Positions 1 through 6,399 of a stretch of DNA of 10,924 bases are shown here, one piece after another; positions within the stretch are counted from its first letter, which is position 1; each line of letters starts with the position of its first letter. The position numbers were made by a program, and so were the translations under genes. Below the pieces are notes generated by a model. The model saw only the letters and a list, made by a program, of their open reading frames with translations. It was not told the origin of the DNA and did no database searches. Source of the stretch: CAYJOG01 sp964371695 [NCBI: uncultured bacterium] (GTDB lineage: Bacteria; CAYJOG01). The stretch covers positions 1 to 10,924 of the forward strand of contig CAYJOG010000056.1 of assembly GCA_964371695.1 (NCBI GenBank). Reading direction: 5' to 3'.

Positions 1-66
1 GGGGGCTACCTCAAAAAACCCTTGATGGTCTGCGGCTTGTCTGGCCACCAACCCACGACATCCTTT

Positions 67-72
67 TATACT
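67..72 (+). promoter_or_regulatory. Possible -10 element of the isomerase gene
   Basis: TATACT (5 of 6 matches to the sigma-70 -10 consensus) ends 7 bases before the ATG at 80. No convincing -35 hexamer lies 16-18 bases upstream, and no Shine-Dalgarno sequence lies between it and the ATG. If used, transcription would begin at or next to the start codon and give a leaderless mRNA. The element rests on a single hexamer match. Confidence 0.3.
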
Positions 73-79
73 GCCCTTC

Positions 80-913
80 ATGACACAGCCCGGCCCCACC
101 GCTCCTTTCACCACGTTTCAAATTGAGCGCCAACAGGACGTGGCCCTGGTGCGGATGGTGAGCCAGAACGGCCTGAACCTGATGGGACCGGCTTTTTGGC
201 GGGAACTGCCCCAGGTGTTTGAGGAACTTTCCGCCGACGACACCGTGAGGGCCGTGGTGCTGGCCTCTGGGGGCAAACATTTCACGGCGGGCCTGGACCT
301 GGCCAGCATGATGCCAGAGCTTCAGTCTCCCAAAAAAGGCCGCATTCCCGCCCAGCAGCATTTGCTCAAGGTCATTCACCGCCTGCAGGCAGCCATTTCT
401 TCGCTGGAAGCCTGCCCGCACCCGGTGATTGCGGCGGTGCATGGCCAGTGCATCGGCGGGGGGGTGGACCTGATTACGGCGGCGGATATCCGCCTGTGCA
501 GCGCCGAGGCAAAGTTTTCGGTGCGAGAGGCCAAGGTGGCCATTGTGGCGGACCTGGGCACGCTTCAGCGCCTGCCTCGCATTGTGGGGGAGGGCCACGC
601 CCGCGAACTGGTTTTTACGGCGGCGGACATTTCCGCCGAACGCGCCGGGCGCATCGGCCTGGTGAGTCATGTTTATGACACCCCGGAGGTTTTGGTGGAA
701 AAGGCCATGGAAATGGCCCGCACCATCTCGGCCAACAGTCCCCTGGCCGTGCGGGGCTGCAAAACCATCCTGAATTACTCCCGCGACCACGCCGTGGCCG
801 AGGGGCTGGAACACGTGGCCCTGTTCAACGCCAACTTTGTGATGAGCGACGACCTCATGGAGGCCATGAGCGCCTTCATGCAGAAACGCCCCCCGGTATA
901 TAAAGGGACATGA
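80..913 (+). CDS. Enoyl-CoA hydratase/isomerase family protein, probable delta(3,5)-delta(2,4)-dienoyl-CoA isomerase
   Basis: A 277-residue crotonase-fold protein of normal single-domain length. The oxyanion-hole segments are visible as SGGKHFTAGLDL (residues 63-74) and HGQCIGGGVDL (121-131). The acidic residues D130, E150 and D158 have the same spacing (20 and 8) as D176, E196 and D204 of mammalian ECH1. The surrounding text (GGGVDLITAADIR, ADLGTLQRLP) is also ECH1-like. That family moves a conjugated double bond during beta-oxidation of unsaturated acyl-CoAs with odd-numbered double bonds, here presumably in the cytoplasm. A general enoyl-CoA hydratase is the main alternative. The ATG at 80 is chosen because later in-frame starts would cut into the first beta strands. 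The stop overlaps the next gene's start (ATGA), so the two genes are probably co-transcribed although their roles seem unrelated. Confidence 0.88.
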   Translation: MTQPGPTAPFTTFQIERQQDVALVRMVSQNGLNLMGPAFWRELPQVFEELSADDTVRAVVLASGGKHFTAGLDLASMMPELQSPKKGRIPAQQHLLKVIHRLQAAISSLEACPHPVIAAVHGQCIGGGVDLITAADIRLCSAEAKFSVREAKVAIVADLGTLQRLPRIVGEGHARELVFTAADISAERAGRIGLVSHVYDTPEVLVEKAMEMARTISANSPLAVRGCKTILNYSRDHAVAEGLEHVALFNANFVMSDDLMEAMSAFMQKRPPVYKGT

Positions 914-1692
914 TGCGCCGGTTTGTTTTGATATTTGGGCTTTTGGGGGGAGTGGTGCTGATGCGTCCTGGGCTGGCCATGCCCACGGCGGGTCAGTGCC
1001 TGAACACCTGCATGGGGCTTCTGGGCCAGGAGTTTGTGGGGTGCATGTCGGCCTGTCAGGACCACGACGCCGCCGGGGGCAACGCCGCTGCCCTTGGGGG
1101 CGTGGCCGTCTGGCCCAAGCCGCCGGAGGCCGCCGCCCTGTGTCCGCCCGACCAGCCGAACTGCCCCCTCGTGGCCGCCCATGTATATGAAGGCGGAAAG
1201 GACATCGCCAGCCTGTGCGCCGCCAACCCTTTTGCCAGCGGATGTAATGAACACGACTACACCCCCCGCCATTATCCCGTGGCCTGCAAAAACGACTTCA
1301 GCCGGTTTCTCAGCGGCTCGGCCCGTGTGGTGAGCGAAGGCGCACTGAAAACAGCGTCCCCCGTGGTGGGCCAGCGGGTGTTGTGGGTGGAAAGCGCTGG
1401 TTTGGTGCTGCATGGCCAGTTGGCCGAGGAACGGGCGCGGGACCTGGAAAGCCTGTCGTGGCTTTATGAACACGGCCAGTTTCTGGTGAAATCCGGCAAG
1501 GTGTTTGACCAGAGTCAGGCGGACGCGGCGGACGTGGCCACCACACCTTTGCCCGAAACGTATGACTACGCCCCCCATGTGTCCTGTTTTTGTCCGGCGG
1601 ACTGCCGTTTGTCGGATCACGCCAGGGAGTATTGCCCCAGCGGGTTTTTCAGCCCCGCCACGGGCCAGTGCTGCCCTGGCCATTGCCGGTGA
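910..1692 (+). CDS. Secreted cysteine-rich protein of unknown function
   Basis: 260 residues that I do not recognise as a named family. Residues 1-23 form a signal peptide (MRR then a hydrophobic stretch), with likely cleavage after GLA. The mature protein has 16 cysteines. At the N-terminus is a twin C-x3-C pattern (C30, C34, C45, C49). In the middle are scattered C78, C85, C103, C112 and C126. After about 100 cysteine-free residues (127-225) comes a dense C-terminal cluster (C226, C228, C232, C242, C254, C255, C259). An even number of cysteines in an exported protein suggests disulfides formed in the periplasm or outside the cell. The start overlaps the upstream stop (ATGA), and a second in-frame ATG at 913 is equally possible. 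GGGA at 905-908 is the only SD-like sequence and is very close to the start. The gene lies just before the radical SAM cassette, so it is a candidate but unproven substrate. Confidence 0.8.
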   Translation: MMRRFVLIFGLLGGVVLMRPGLAMPTAGQCLNTCMGLLGQEFVGCMSACQDHDAAGGNAAALGGVAVWPKPPEAAALCPPDQPNCPLVAAHVYEGGKDIASLCAANPFASGCNEHDYTPRHYPVACKNDFSRFLSGSARVVSEGALKTASPVVGQRVLWVESAGLVLHGQLAEERARDLESLSWLYEHGQFLVKSGKVFDQSQADAADVATTPLPETYDYAPHVSCFCPADCRLSDHAREYCPSGFFSPATGQCCPGHCR

Positions 1693-1768
1693 CCCAATCC
1701 CAAAGCAGACCTCCATGACCGCAAGAGGGGGTTTGACGCGATCTTTTATCACTTTTTGAACGGGCCCA

Positions 1769-1774
1769 TATACT
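1769..1774 (+). promoter_or_regulatory. Possible -10 element of the radical SAM cassette
   Basis: TATACT lies in the 88-base gap 1693-1780, six bases before the GTG at 1781. It is the same hexamer, at nearly the same distance, as the one before the gene at 80. TTGACG at 1733-1738 resembles a -35 box but is 30 bases away, too far to pair. If this -10 is used, the mRNA would be leaderless for the GTG at 1781, or have a leader of about 30 bases for the GTG at 1811. Nothing else is seen in this gap. Confidence 0.3.
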
Positions 1775-1780
1775 TTTCAC

Positions 1781-2641
1781 GTGGCCCAGGGCAGGGATTG
1801 GGAAGGTCTGGTGAATGTGTTCTGGCGCGTGTCCGAAGCGCCCCAGGGCGCTCAGGCCCTGGCCGGACTGGCTGGCGAAGCGCCCAACAGGCGGCTGGTG
1901 GTGCGGGCCTTGGTGGGGCAAAAGGCTGACCTGGCCCTGGTGGCCGGTGTGGCCCGTCAACTGGGGCGTCAGGGGCAGGTTTTTCTCACCAGTGGTTCAC
2001 TGGCTGCGCCAGACGGCCTGGACCTGACCCGCCTGGGCCGCAGCACGGCGGGTTATGAACTGCCCCTGGTGGGCAGTCTGCCCGCCATGCACGATCAACT
2101 GAGTGGCCAGCGGGGCGGTTTTGTGCTGCGCCTGAACCGCGCCCTGGGTTGGTGGCAGGCGGGGCTGAAGCGGCGCATTCGGTTTACGGTGCTCAAAAGC
2201 AACTTTCGCCACCTGCCCGAACTCACCCATCTGGTGCGCCGGATTGACGTGCGGGATCTGCTGGTGGAATTCCCTCTGCCCGAAGGCCCGCTGCTCAAGG
2301 CCCCCAGCGCCAGTCTGGCCCGTTATCCGCTGGCCGCCCCCTGGCTGGGGCTGCTGCTGAAATCCGCCAAGGCCGCAAGCCTGAAGGTGACGGTGAGTGG
2401 TCTCCCCCCCTGTGTGTTGGAAGACGCCGACCTGGCCCACTGGTTGCCCCGCCTGTCTGCGCCACTGCTGGCCCAGGTGGAACTGAACGCCGGTGGACTT
2501 TCGCCGGTGAACCTGGGCCATGACCGTGTGGCCCGGTGCCAGAATTGCCCACACATGGCCAGTTGCCCCGGCGTGGCGGCCAACTATCTCCGAATTTTTG
2601 GCGAGGAGGAATGGCAGCCCGTTAGCAGCGTGGCGGTCTGA
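1781..2641 (+). CDS. Radical-SAM-like protein lacking the catalytic CX3CX2C motif, retaining an auxiliary Fe-S site
   Basis: 286 residues with only four cysteines: C211 (LPPC), then C253, C256 and C262 (RCQNCPHMASCPG). The same P-x-C ... C-x2-C-x5-C-x-G arrangement occurs in the two downstream radical SAM proteins. By eye, residues 38-75 and 95-215 follow the barrel of the protein at 4283-6118. RLVVRALVGQ stands where that protein has EMIVFTGGEP, FLTSGS where it has LVTNGR, and SGLPPC where it has DGLTPC. The CX3CX2C loop and the GGE motif are absent. I infer a catalytically inactive barrel that may bind one [4Fe-4S] cluster and act as a substrate-binding or electron-transfer partner. The GTG at 1781 is the longest start. 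The GTG at 1811, preceded by GGAAGG at 1801-1806, is a good alternative (276 residues). Neither start would restore the missing motif, and no cysteine triad is visible in the upstream gap. It is the first gene of the cassette, four bases before the next. Confidence 0.8.
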   Translation: MAQGRDWEGLVNVFWRVSEAPQGAQALAGLAGEAPNRRLVVRALVGQKADLALVAGVARQLGRQGQVFLTSGSLAAPDGLDLTRLGRSTAGYELPLVGSLPAMHDQLSGQRGGFVLRLNRALGWWQAGLKRRIRFTVLKSNFRHLPELTHLVRRIDVRDLLVEFPLPEGPLLKAPSASLARYPLAAPWLGLLLKSAKAASLKVTVSGLPPCVLEDADLAHWLPRLSAPLLAQVELNAGGLSPVNLGHDRVARCQNCPHMASCPGVAANYLRIFGEEEWQPVSSVAV

Positions 2642-2645
2642 ACCC

Positions 2646-4283
2646 ATGGCCAGCACACTCACTCTTCAGGAGCAAGTCAAAGAAGCGGCGGTGCATGACC
2701 ACCGCCACTGGGTGCGCATCGCCGCTGGTTGCAACAACCGCTGCACGTTCTGCCTGGACTCGGACATGCAGGATGGCCGGGTGGTGCCCCACGAAGACAT
2801 CCTGCGGGAGATACACCGGGGCCGCGACGAACTGCACGCCACGCGGCTGATTCTTTCGGGGGGCGAGGCCAGCATCAATGCGCGGTTTCCCGAATACATC
2901 CGCCTGGGCAAGGAACTGGGTTATCGCAAGGTGCAGACCGTGACGAACGGGCGGATGTACAGTTATCCCAAGTTCTGCGAAAAGGTGCTGAGCGCGGGGC
3001 TGGATGAAGTGACTTTTTCGCTGCACGGCCACACCCCCGAACTTCACGACACCCTGGTGGGCATCAAGGGCGCGTTTGTGCAGCTCATCAAGGGCATGAC
3101 CAACCTCATGGGCCGCTGCATCGTGAACGTGGACGTGGTGCTCAACAAGCAGAACTACAAACACGTCCATGACATCGTGGAGCTGTGCATGAGGCTGGGG
3201 GTGCATGAATTTGACCTGCTGCACATCACCCCCTTTGGCCGGGCTTATCCGGCCAACAAGGATTTTTTGATGTACAACGTAGACGCCGCGCTGCCCTATC
3301 TGCGCAAGGTGTTTGCCCTGGCCGAGCAGGGCAAGATATTTGTGTGGACGAACCGTTTTCCCGTGCGGCATCTGGAAGGTTTCGAGCGGCTGATACAAGA
3401 CCCGCACAAGCTGTTCGACGAAATCAACGGCAGGCGGTTCATGTTTCAGGACTACCTTGAAAACAACCAGCTCATGCCCTGCCACGGCGAACGCTGCCAA
3501 TACTGTTTTCTCGACAAATACTGCCAGAACCTGATCCGCGAAAAAAACCGCCTGGATGAAAAACAGGACGTGCATCTTTGCCTGGACGCCGCCCAGGCCA
3601 CGGCCCAGCTTGACCGTGTGGCGGTCTTTTCTCCGGCGGTGGTGTTGTGGCGCGCACAGACCGCCGCTGAACTGCTGGCGGTGAACACGCCGCCTGAGTG
3701 GCAGGACACGCCGGTGTGGGTGTCGCTGCGTCAGGGCCGGGGTCTGCTGAACGCACTGGCCCAGCAACCCCGGTGGCGGGTGGCGCGGGTGAAGGTGTTT
3801 GACGAAGAGGGCCTGAGCGAGGCGCTCACCCTGCCGGACGTGGTGGTGGAAATCGCGCTGAACCGGGAGTTGCAGGCGCACCTGCTTGAAAACGCAGAGG
3901 CCCTCGCGCCCCACGGCAGTCGGCTTGAAATTTCGCTGGAAAGTTTTGAGTCCCTGGGCGAAACCGATGAACAGGGGGCGGACGCCGAGGCTTTTTACGC
4001 CGCTGCGCCAGACTGGCTGCGGGCCGTGCCCAGCGCGTTGCCTGCGTGTTTTTCCGGTGCGCCAACACCCATGGCGGAAAAGGTCAACAAGGTGGACGCG
4101 GCGCTGGTGAAGCCGGACGGTACGATGGACATTGACGCCGTGACGCTGGATTTCATCCTGGAGGGATACCGCGCCAGAAGCCTGCGTTGCGAGAAGTGCG
4201 TTCACGCAGAGAACTGCGAAGGTTTGCAGATTCAATATCTGAGGCGGCACGGGTTCAAACAGTTGCGGCCTGTGATGGCCTGA
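2646..4283 (+). CDS. Radical SAM enzyme with two additional cysteine-cluster sites and a long degenerate C-terminal half
   Basis: 545 residues. The N-terminal radical SAM domain has the 4Fe-4S triad CNNRCTFC (C29, C33, C36), the SAM-contact motif SGGE (71-74) and barrel signatures TVTNGR (98-103) and FSLHG (124-128). A first auxiliary site follows at C279, C284, C287 and C293 (spacing C-x4-C-x2-C-x5-C). Residues of about 320-545 form a second half with no radical SAM triad. It ends with LPAC (C468) and RCEKCVHAENCEG (C515, C518, C524), matching the C-terminus of the preceding protein up to the shared YLR...G...PV tail. This half may be a fused degenerate barrel. Such enzymes generate a 5'-deoxyadenosyl radical, and multi-cluster SPASM-type members often modify peptides; the substrate here is unknown. 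The ATG at 2646, four bases after the upstream stop, is chosen because an upstream in-frame ATG at 2520 only reads through the preceding gene. No strong SD is seen, so translation is probably coupled. Confidence 0.85.
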   Translation: MASTLTLQEQVKEAAVHDHRHWVRIAAGCNNRCTFCLDSDMQDGRVVPHEDILREIHRGRDELHATRLILSGGEASINARFPEYIRLGKELGYRKVQTVTNGRMYSYPKFCEKVLSAGLDEVTFSLHGHTPELHDTLVGIKGAFVQLIKGMTNLMGRCIVNVDVVLNKQNYKHVHDIVELCMRLGVHEFDLLHITPFGRAYPANKDFLMYNVDAALPYLRKVFALAEQGKIFVWTNRFPVRHLEGFERLIQDPHKLFDEINGRRFMFQDYLENNQLMPCHGERCQYCFLDKYCQNLIREKNRLDEKQDVHLCLDAAQATAQLDRVAVFSPAVVLWRAQTAAELLAVNTPPEWQDTPVWVSLRQGRGLLNALAQQPRWRVARVKVFDEEGLSEALTLPDVVVEIALNRELQAHLLENAEALAPHGSRLEISLESFESLGETDEQGADAEAFYAAAPDWLRAVPSALPACFSGAPTPMAEKVNKVDAALVKPDGTMDIDAVTLDFILEGYRARSLRCEKCVHAENCEGLQIQYLRRHGFKQLRPVMA

Positions 4284-6118
4284 TGTTCTTGCCCTGGTTC
4301 AGGAATCACCGCAAGTTCCTGATTAAAACGGGGTACTCCTGCAACAACTATTGCACTTTTTGCCACACCGAAGATTTCCGGCCCATGGTGGATGACGACA
4401 CCCGCGCCGTGCTCAAAAAACTGCTGCTGGCCAAACAGGCGGGCGCGGAGATGATCGTTTTCACCGGCGGCGAACCCACCCTGCGGCAGGATCTTTTTCA
4501 GCTCACCGCCGCCGTGAAAAAAACCGGCCTGCCCCTGGGGCTGGTGACCAACGGCCGCCTGTTGAGTGTGCCCGACGCCTTTGCCCGCCTGCTGGATCAC
4601 GGCCTGCGTTACACGTTCATTTCGCTGCACGGGGCCACCAGCGCCACCCACAACCGGCTGGTGGTGGTGAATGCCTATGCCCAGACCCTGGGGGGCATCC
4701 GCGCCGTGTCGGCCCACAACCGGGCGCAGACGGACCCGGCGCAAAAAATCGACCTCACGGTGAACTGTGTGGTGACGCAGCAGAATCACCACGAACTGAA
4801 AGCCATGGTGGATTTGCTGGCCCCCCTGGGGCCGCTCACGTTCAAGCTGAGTTATGTGGAACCTAAAGGCGGGGGGCTGCACGCCCACGACAAACTGGCC
4901 TTGCCCGCGCCGGTGGCGGCAGAGGCCATGCGCGCCGCGTTGCAGCACGCCGCACAGACCGCGCCGGGCTTGGTGCGGGTGGGGGTGGATGGCCTCACGC
5001 CCTGTCTGTTTGAAGGTTTTGAATGGGTGCGGGATGACCTGTTCACCCATGGATTTGTGGCCATGTCCGAGACGTTTGAAGAAAAGTTTTTTCCGGTGGA
5101 CAGTGGCAAACGTCACTGGCTGCCCCCCTGCGAAAACTGCGGTGAAAAGCCCCACTGCCCCGGTGTGTTTGCAGACGCGGACCCAGCGCTTTTTCCGGTC
5201 GCGCCCCTGCCCGCGCCCAGGGCCAACGGGGCCAATTATTTTTTGAACGGTGTGGTGGCGGCGCGTAAAAAGGGCGATTGCCCGCTGGGGCTTGCGGCCA
5301 GGCCCTTTGGCGGCGGCGCTGAAATCGCCGTGATGGAAGATCAGAAAATTCGCCGGGCTGTTACCGACACGGCAGATTTTTCGCCGGAGCAGTTGTGGAA
5401 GATGGTGCAGGGGGGGCAGGTCTATGGCTGCGCCGAGGCCCGTTTCACGGGTCTGGATTTTGAAAAACAGTTGCAGCGTCTGGTGCTGTCACCCACCTGT
5501 GGGGACTGTGCGCACCAGCCTGTGTGCAGCGGCTGCTGGGCGCCCGGCAGCGAAAATGTTTTTACGGTGGCTGAAGAAAAACTGTCCCGCTTGCTGGGAG
5601 AAATATCTGGCGACGTGCTGGAAGTGGGGGCAGGGGAGCACCCCCACGGCGAGCTTGTTCTCTCGCTGCTGCAAAACGGCCGGGTGACCCGTTACACCGC
5701 CATCGAGCCAGCCGGTGAAAAACCATCCTGGGCCGACGATCAGAACATCCAGTGGTTGAACATGCCGGTGGAGGCCTATGTCGCAGACGAAAAATTTGAC
5801 ACCGTGGTGGCCCTGCGCTGCCTGAATCATTTACGGCGTCCCCAGGCCATGTTGGGACGTTTGATGGACTATCTGAAACCCGGCGGCCTGCTGCTTGTGG
5901 CCGAGAACAATGACTTCATCACCGTGCGGTCAGGTCGCCAGCGCAAACAGCAGCCCAGGCTGGCGCAAGACGGCGCACGGCACGAGCATTATCACAACCT
6001 GTCGTCTGAAAATGTGTTGTCGTGGCTCGCCGTCGGGGGGGCGCAGGTGGTGGTGCATCAGCCGGTGACCCATGACGGTGCGAACCAGTGGGTGGTGGGT
6101 GTGCGCACCAGGGTCTGA
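4283..6118 (+). CDS. Radical SAM enzyme with two auxiliary-cluster regions fused to a class I methyltransferase
   Basis: 611 residues. The radical SAM triad is CNNYCTFC (C20, C24, C27), with TGGEPT at 61-66, LVTNGR at 87-92 and FISLHG at 112-117. A first auxiliary site is C241 (LTPC) with C283, C286 and C292 (PPCENCGEKPHCPG). A second cysteine-rich region has C333, C383 and then C406, C409, C415 and C418. From about 440 a Rossmann-type methyltransferase follows: motif I VLEVGAGE (445-452), the acidic strand end IEP (474-476), FDTVVALRCLNHL (505-517) and LKPGGLLLVAEN (531-542). One chain therefore carries radical and polar SAM chemistry. Known radical SAM methylases use other architectures, so this domain may methylate a separate position on the product. 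The ATG at 4283 shares its A with the upstream TGA and gives the normal short N-terminus before the triad. A longer in-frame start at 4187 only overlaps the previous gene. Confidence 0.87.
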   Translation: MFLPWFRNHRKFLIKTGYSCNNYCTFCHTEDFRPMVDDDTRAVLKKLLLAKQAGAEMIVFTGGEPTLRQDLFQLTAAVKKTGLPLGLVTNGRLLSVPDAFARLLDHGLRYTFISLHGATSATHNRLVVVNAYAQTLGGIRAVSAHNRAQTDPAQKIDLTVNCVVTQQNHHELKAMVDLLAPLGPLTFKLSYVEPKGGGLHAHDKLALPAPVAAEAMRAALQHAAQTAPGLVRVGVDGLTPCLFEGFEWVRDDLFTHGFVAMSETFEEKFFPVDSGKRHWLPPCENCGEKPHCPGVFADADPALFPVAPLPAPRANGANYFLNGVVAARKKGDCPLGLAARPFGGGAEIAVMEDQKIRRAVTDTADFSPEQLWKMVQGGQVYGCAEARFTGLDFEKQLQRLVLSPTCGDCAHQPVCSGCWAPGSENVFTVAEEKLSRLLGEISGDVLEVGAGEHPHGELVLSLLQNGRVTRYTAIEPAGEKPSWADDQNIQWLNMPVEAYVADEKFDTVVALRCLNHLRRPQAMLGRLMDYLKPGGLLLVAENNDFITVRSGRQRKQQPRLAQDGARHEHYHNLSSENVLSWLAVGGAQVVVHQPVTHDGANQWVVGVRTRV

Positions 6119-6172
6119 GAGCCTGTTTTAAATGGGGGCTATGTAAAACATGGCCCACTTTGAACAGGCTCT
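6118..6172 (+). terminator. Long hairpin at the end of the radical SAM cassette
   Basis: The outer arms AGAGCCTGTT (6118-6127) and AACAGGCTCT (6163-6172) are perfect. The interior continues with mostly paired bases, including GGGC/GCCC, to ATGT (6141-6144), loop AAA and ACAT (6148-6151). About 25 pairs form, with a two-base G bulge and a few mismatches. It starts at the stop codon and could end or stabilise the cassette transcript. There is no following T-run, so it is not a standard intrinsic terminator and may instead be the first unit of the palindrome array. Confidence 0.35.
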
Positions 6173-6231
6173 TGCAGCCAAGGATGGCTGCACCCGAAAA
6201 CCGGAGCTTTGAAAAAGCACAGGTTTTCGCC

Positions 6232-6261
6232 ACGCCAAGGGGGCTTTGCCCCCGAAGGCGT
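6232..6261 (+). repeat. G+C-rich hairpin
   Basis: ACGCC, AA, GGGGGC, loop TTT, GCCCCC, GAA, GGCGT: eleven base pairs interrupted by a small internal loop. It is the most stable-looking stem of the array. The short T-run (TTTT, 6266-6269) downstream belongs to the next palindrome, so terminator function is possible but weak. Confidence 0.7.
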
Positions 6262-6265
6262 TGGG

Positions 6266-6294
6266 TTTTAAAAGTCCACGATGGACTTTTAAAA
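6266..6294. repeat. Perfect 13-base inverted repeat
   Basis: TTTTAAAAGTCCA (6266-6278) and TGGACTTTTAAAA (6282-6294) are exact reverse complements separated by CGA. It is the last hairpin of the array. TTGAAA, which resembles a -35 box, follows at 6301-6306, but I see no good -10 at normal spacing. Confidence 0.8.
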
Positions 6295-6315
6295 CAGGTT
6301 TTGAAAGTTTGTTAC

Positions 6316-6331
6316 CATGACATAAGTCACA
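6316..6331. promoter_or_regulatory. Weak CRP/FNR-family-like palindrome
   Basis: CATGA-N6-TCACA resembles the CRP consensus TGTGA-N6-TCACA, with a perfect right half and 3 of 5 in the left half. The inner TGAC-ATAA-GTCA is a perfect palindrome. It lies about 70 bases before the dockerin protein's start. Regulation by a CRP-like factor is only a guess. The rest of 6295-6399 shows no confident promoter. Confidence 0.2.
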
Positions 6332-6399
6332 ATGCTTTTTTCAAGTCCGCCGGGGGGCTTTGGGTTCAAGGGCAGCCCGGCAGAAAGGTCCGCTCCGTC

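Larger units (their letters stand above)
6118..6294. repeat. Array of five consecutive hairpins (palindromic element)
   Basis: Five inverted repeats follow each other with gaps of only 1 to 4 bases. They are 6118-6172 (long imperfect), 6174-6191 (perfect 7-base arms GCAGCCA/TGGCTGC, loop AGGA), 6195-6229 (CGAAAACC/GGTTTTCG enclosing GCTTT/AAAGC), 6232-6261 (ACGCC/GGCGT enclosing GGGGGC/GCCCCC) and 6266-6294 (perfect 13-base arms). The array begins on the last base of the cassette's stop codon and ends about 105 bases before the dockerin gene. It could be a non-autonomous palindromic mobile repeat, a structured 5' leader RNA, or a transcription boundary. No transposase gene, and no direct repeat that I could see, flanks it. 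Confidence 0.75.

Noticed and set aside
775-1752. 325-codon minus-strand ORF opposite the Cys-rich gene
   Set aside because: The plus-strand frame has a signal peptide, ordered cysteines and an ATGA junction. The antisense product has none of these features.
1715-1759. 14-codon ORF in the gap before the radical SAM cassette, considered as a precursor peptide
   Set aside because: It has no ribosome binding site, no cysteines and no leader/core pattern. It is also only the in-frame tail of a longer ORF shadowing the upstream gene.
2611-2625. Strong SD (GAGGAGGA) directly before an ATG inside the end of the pseudoenzyme gene
   Set aside because: The resulting reading frame is only four codons long (MAAR) and is out of frame with the next gene. 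The purines simply encode the GEEEW stretch.
2622-4250. 542-codon antisense ORF opposite the radical SAM gene
   Set aside because: It arises from biased codon use in the G+C-rich gene on the plus strand. Its translation is His/Gln/Arg-rich with no recognisable domain.
6118-6294. CRISPR array or tRNA-like cluster in the hairpin region
   Set aside because: The five palindromes differ in sequence, length and spacing, so there is no direct-repeat/spacer pattern. No tRNA arm set or anticodon loop is present.
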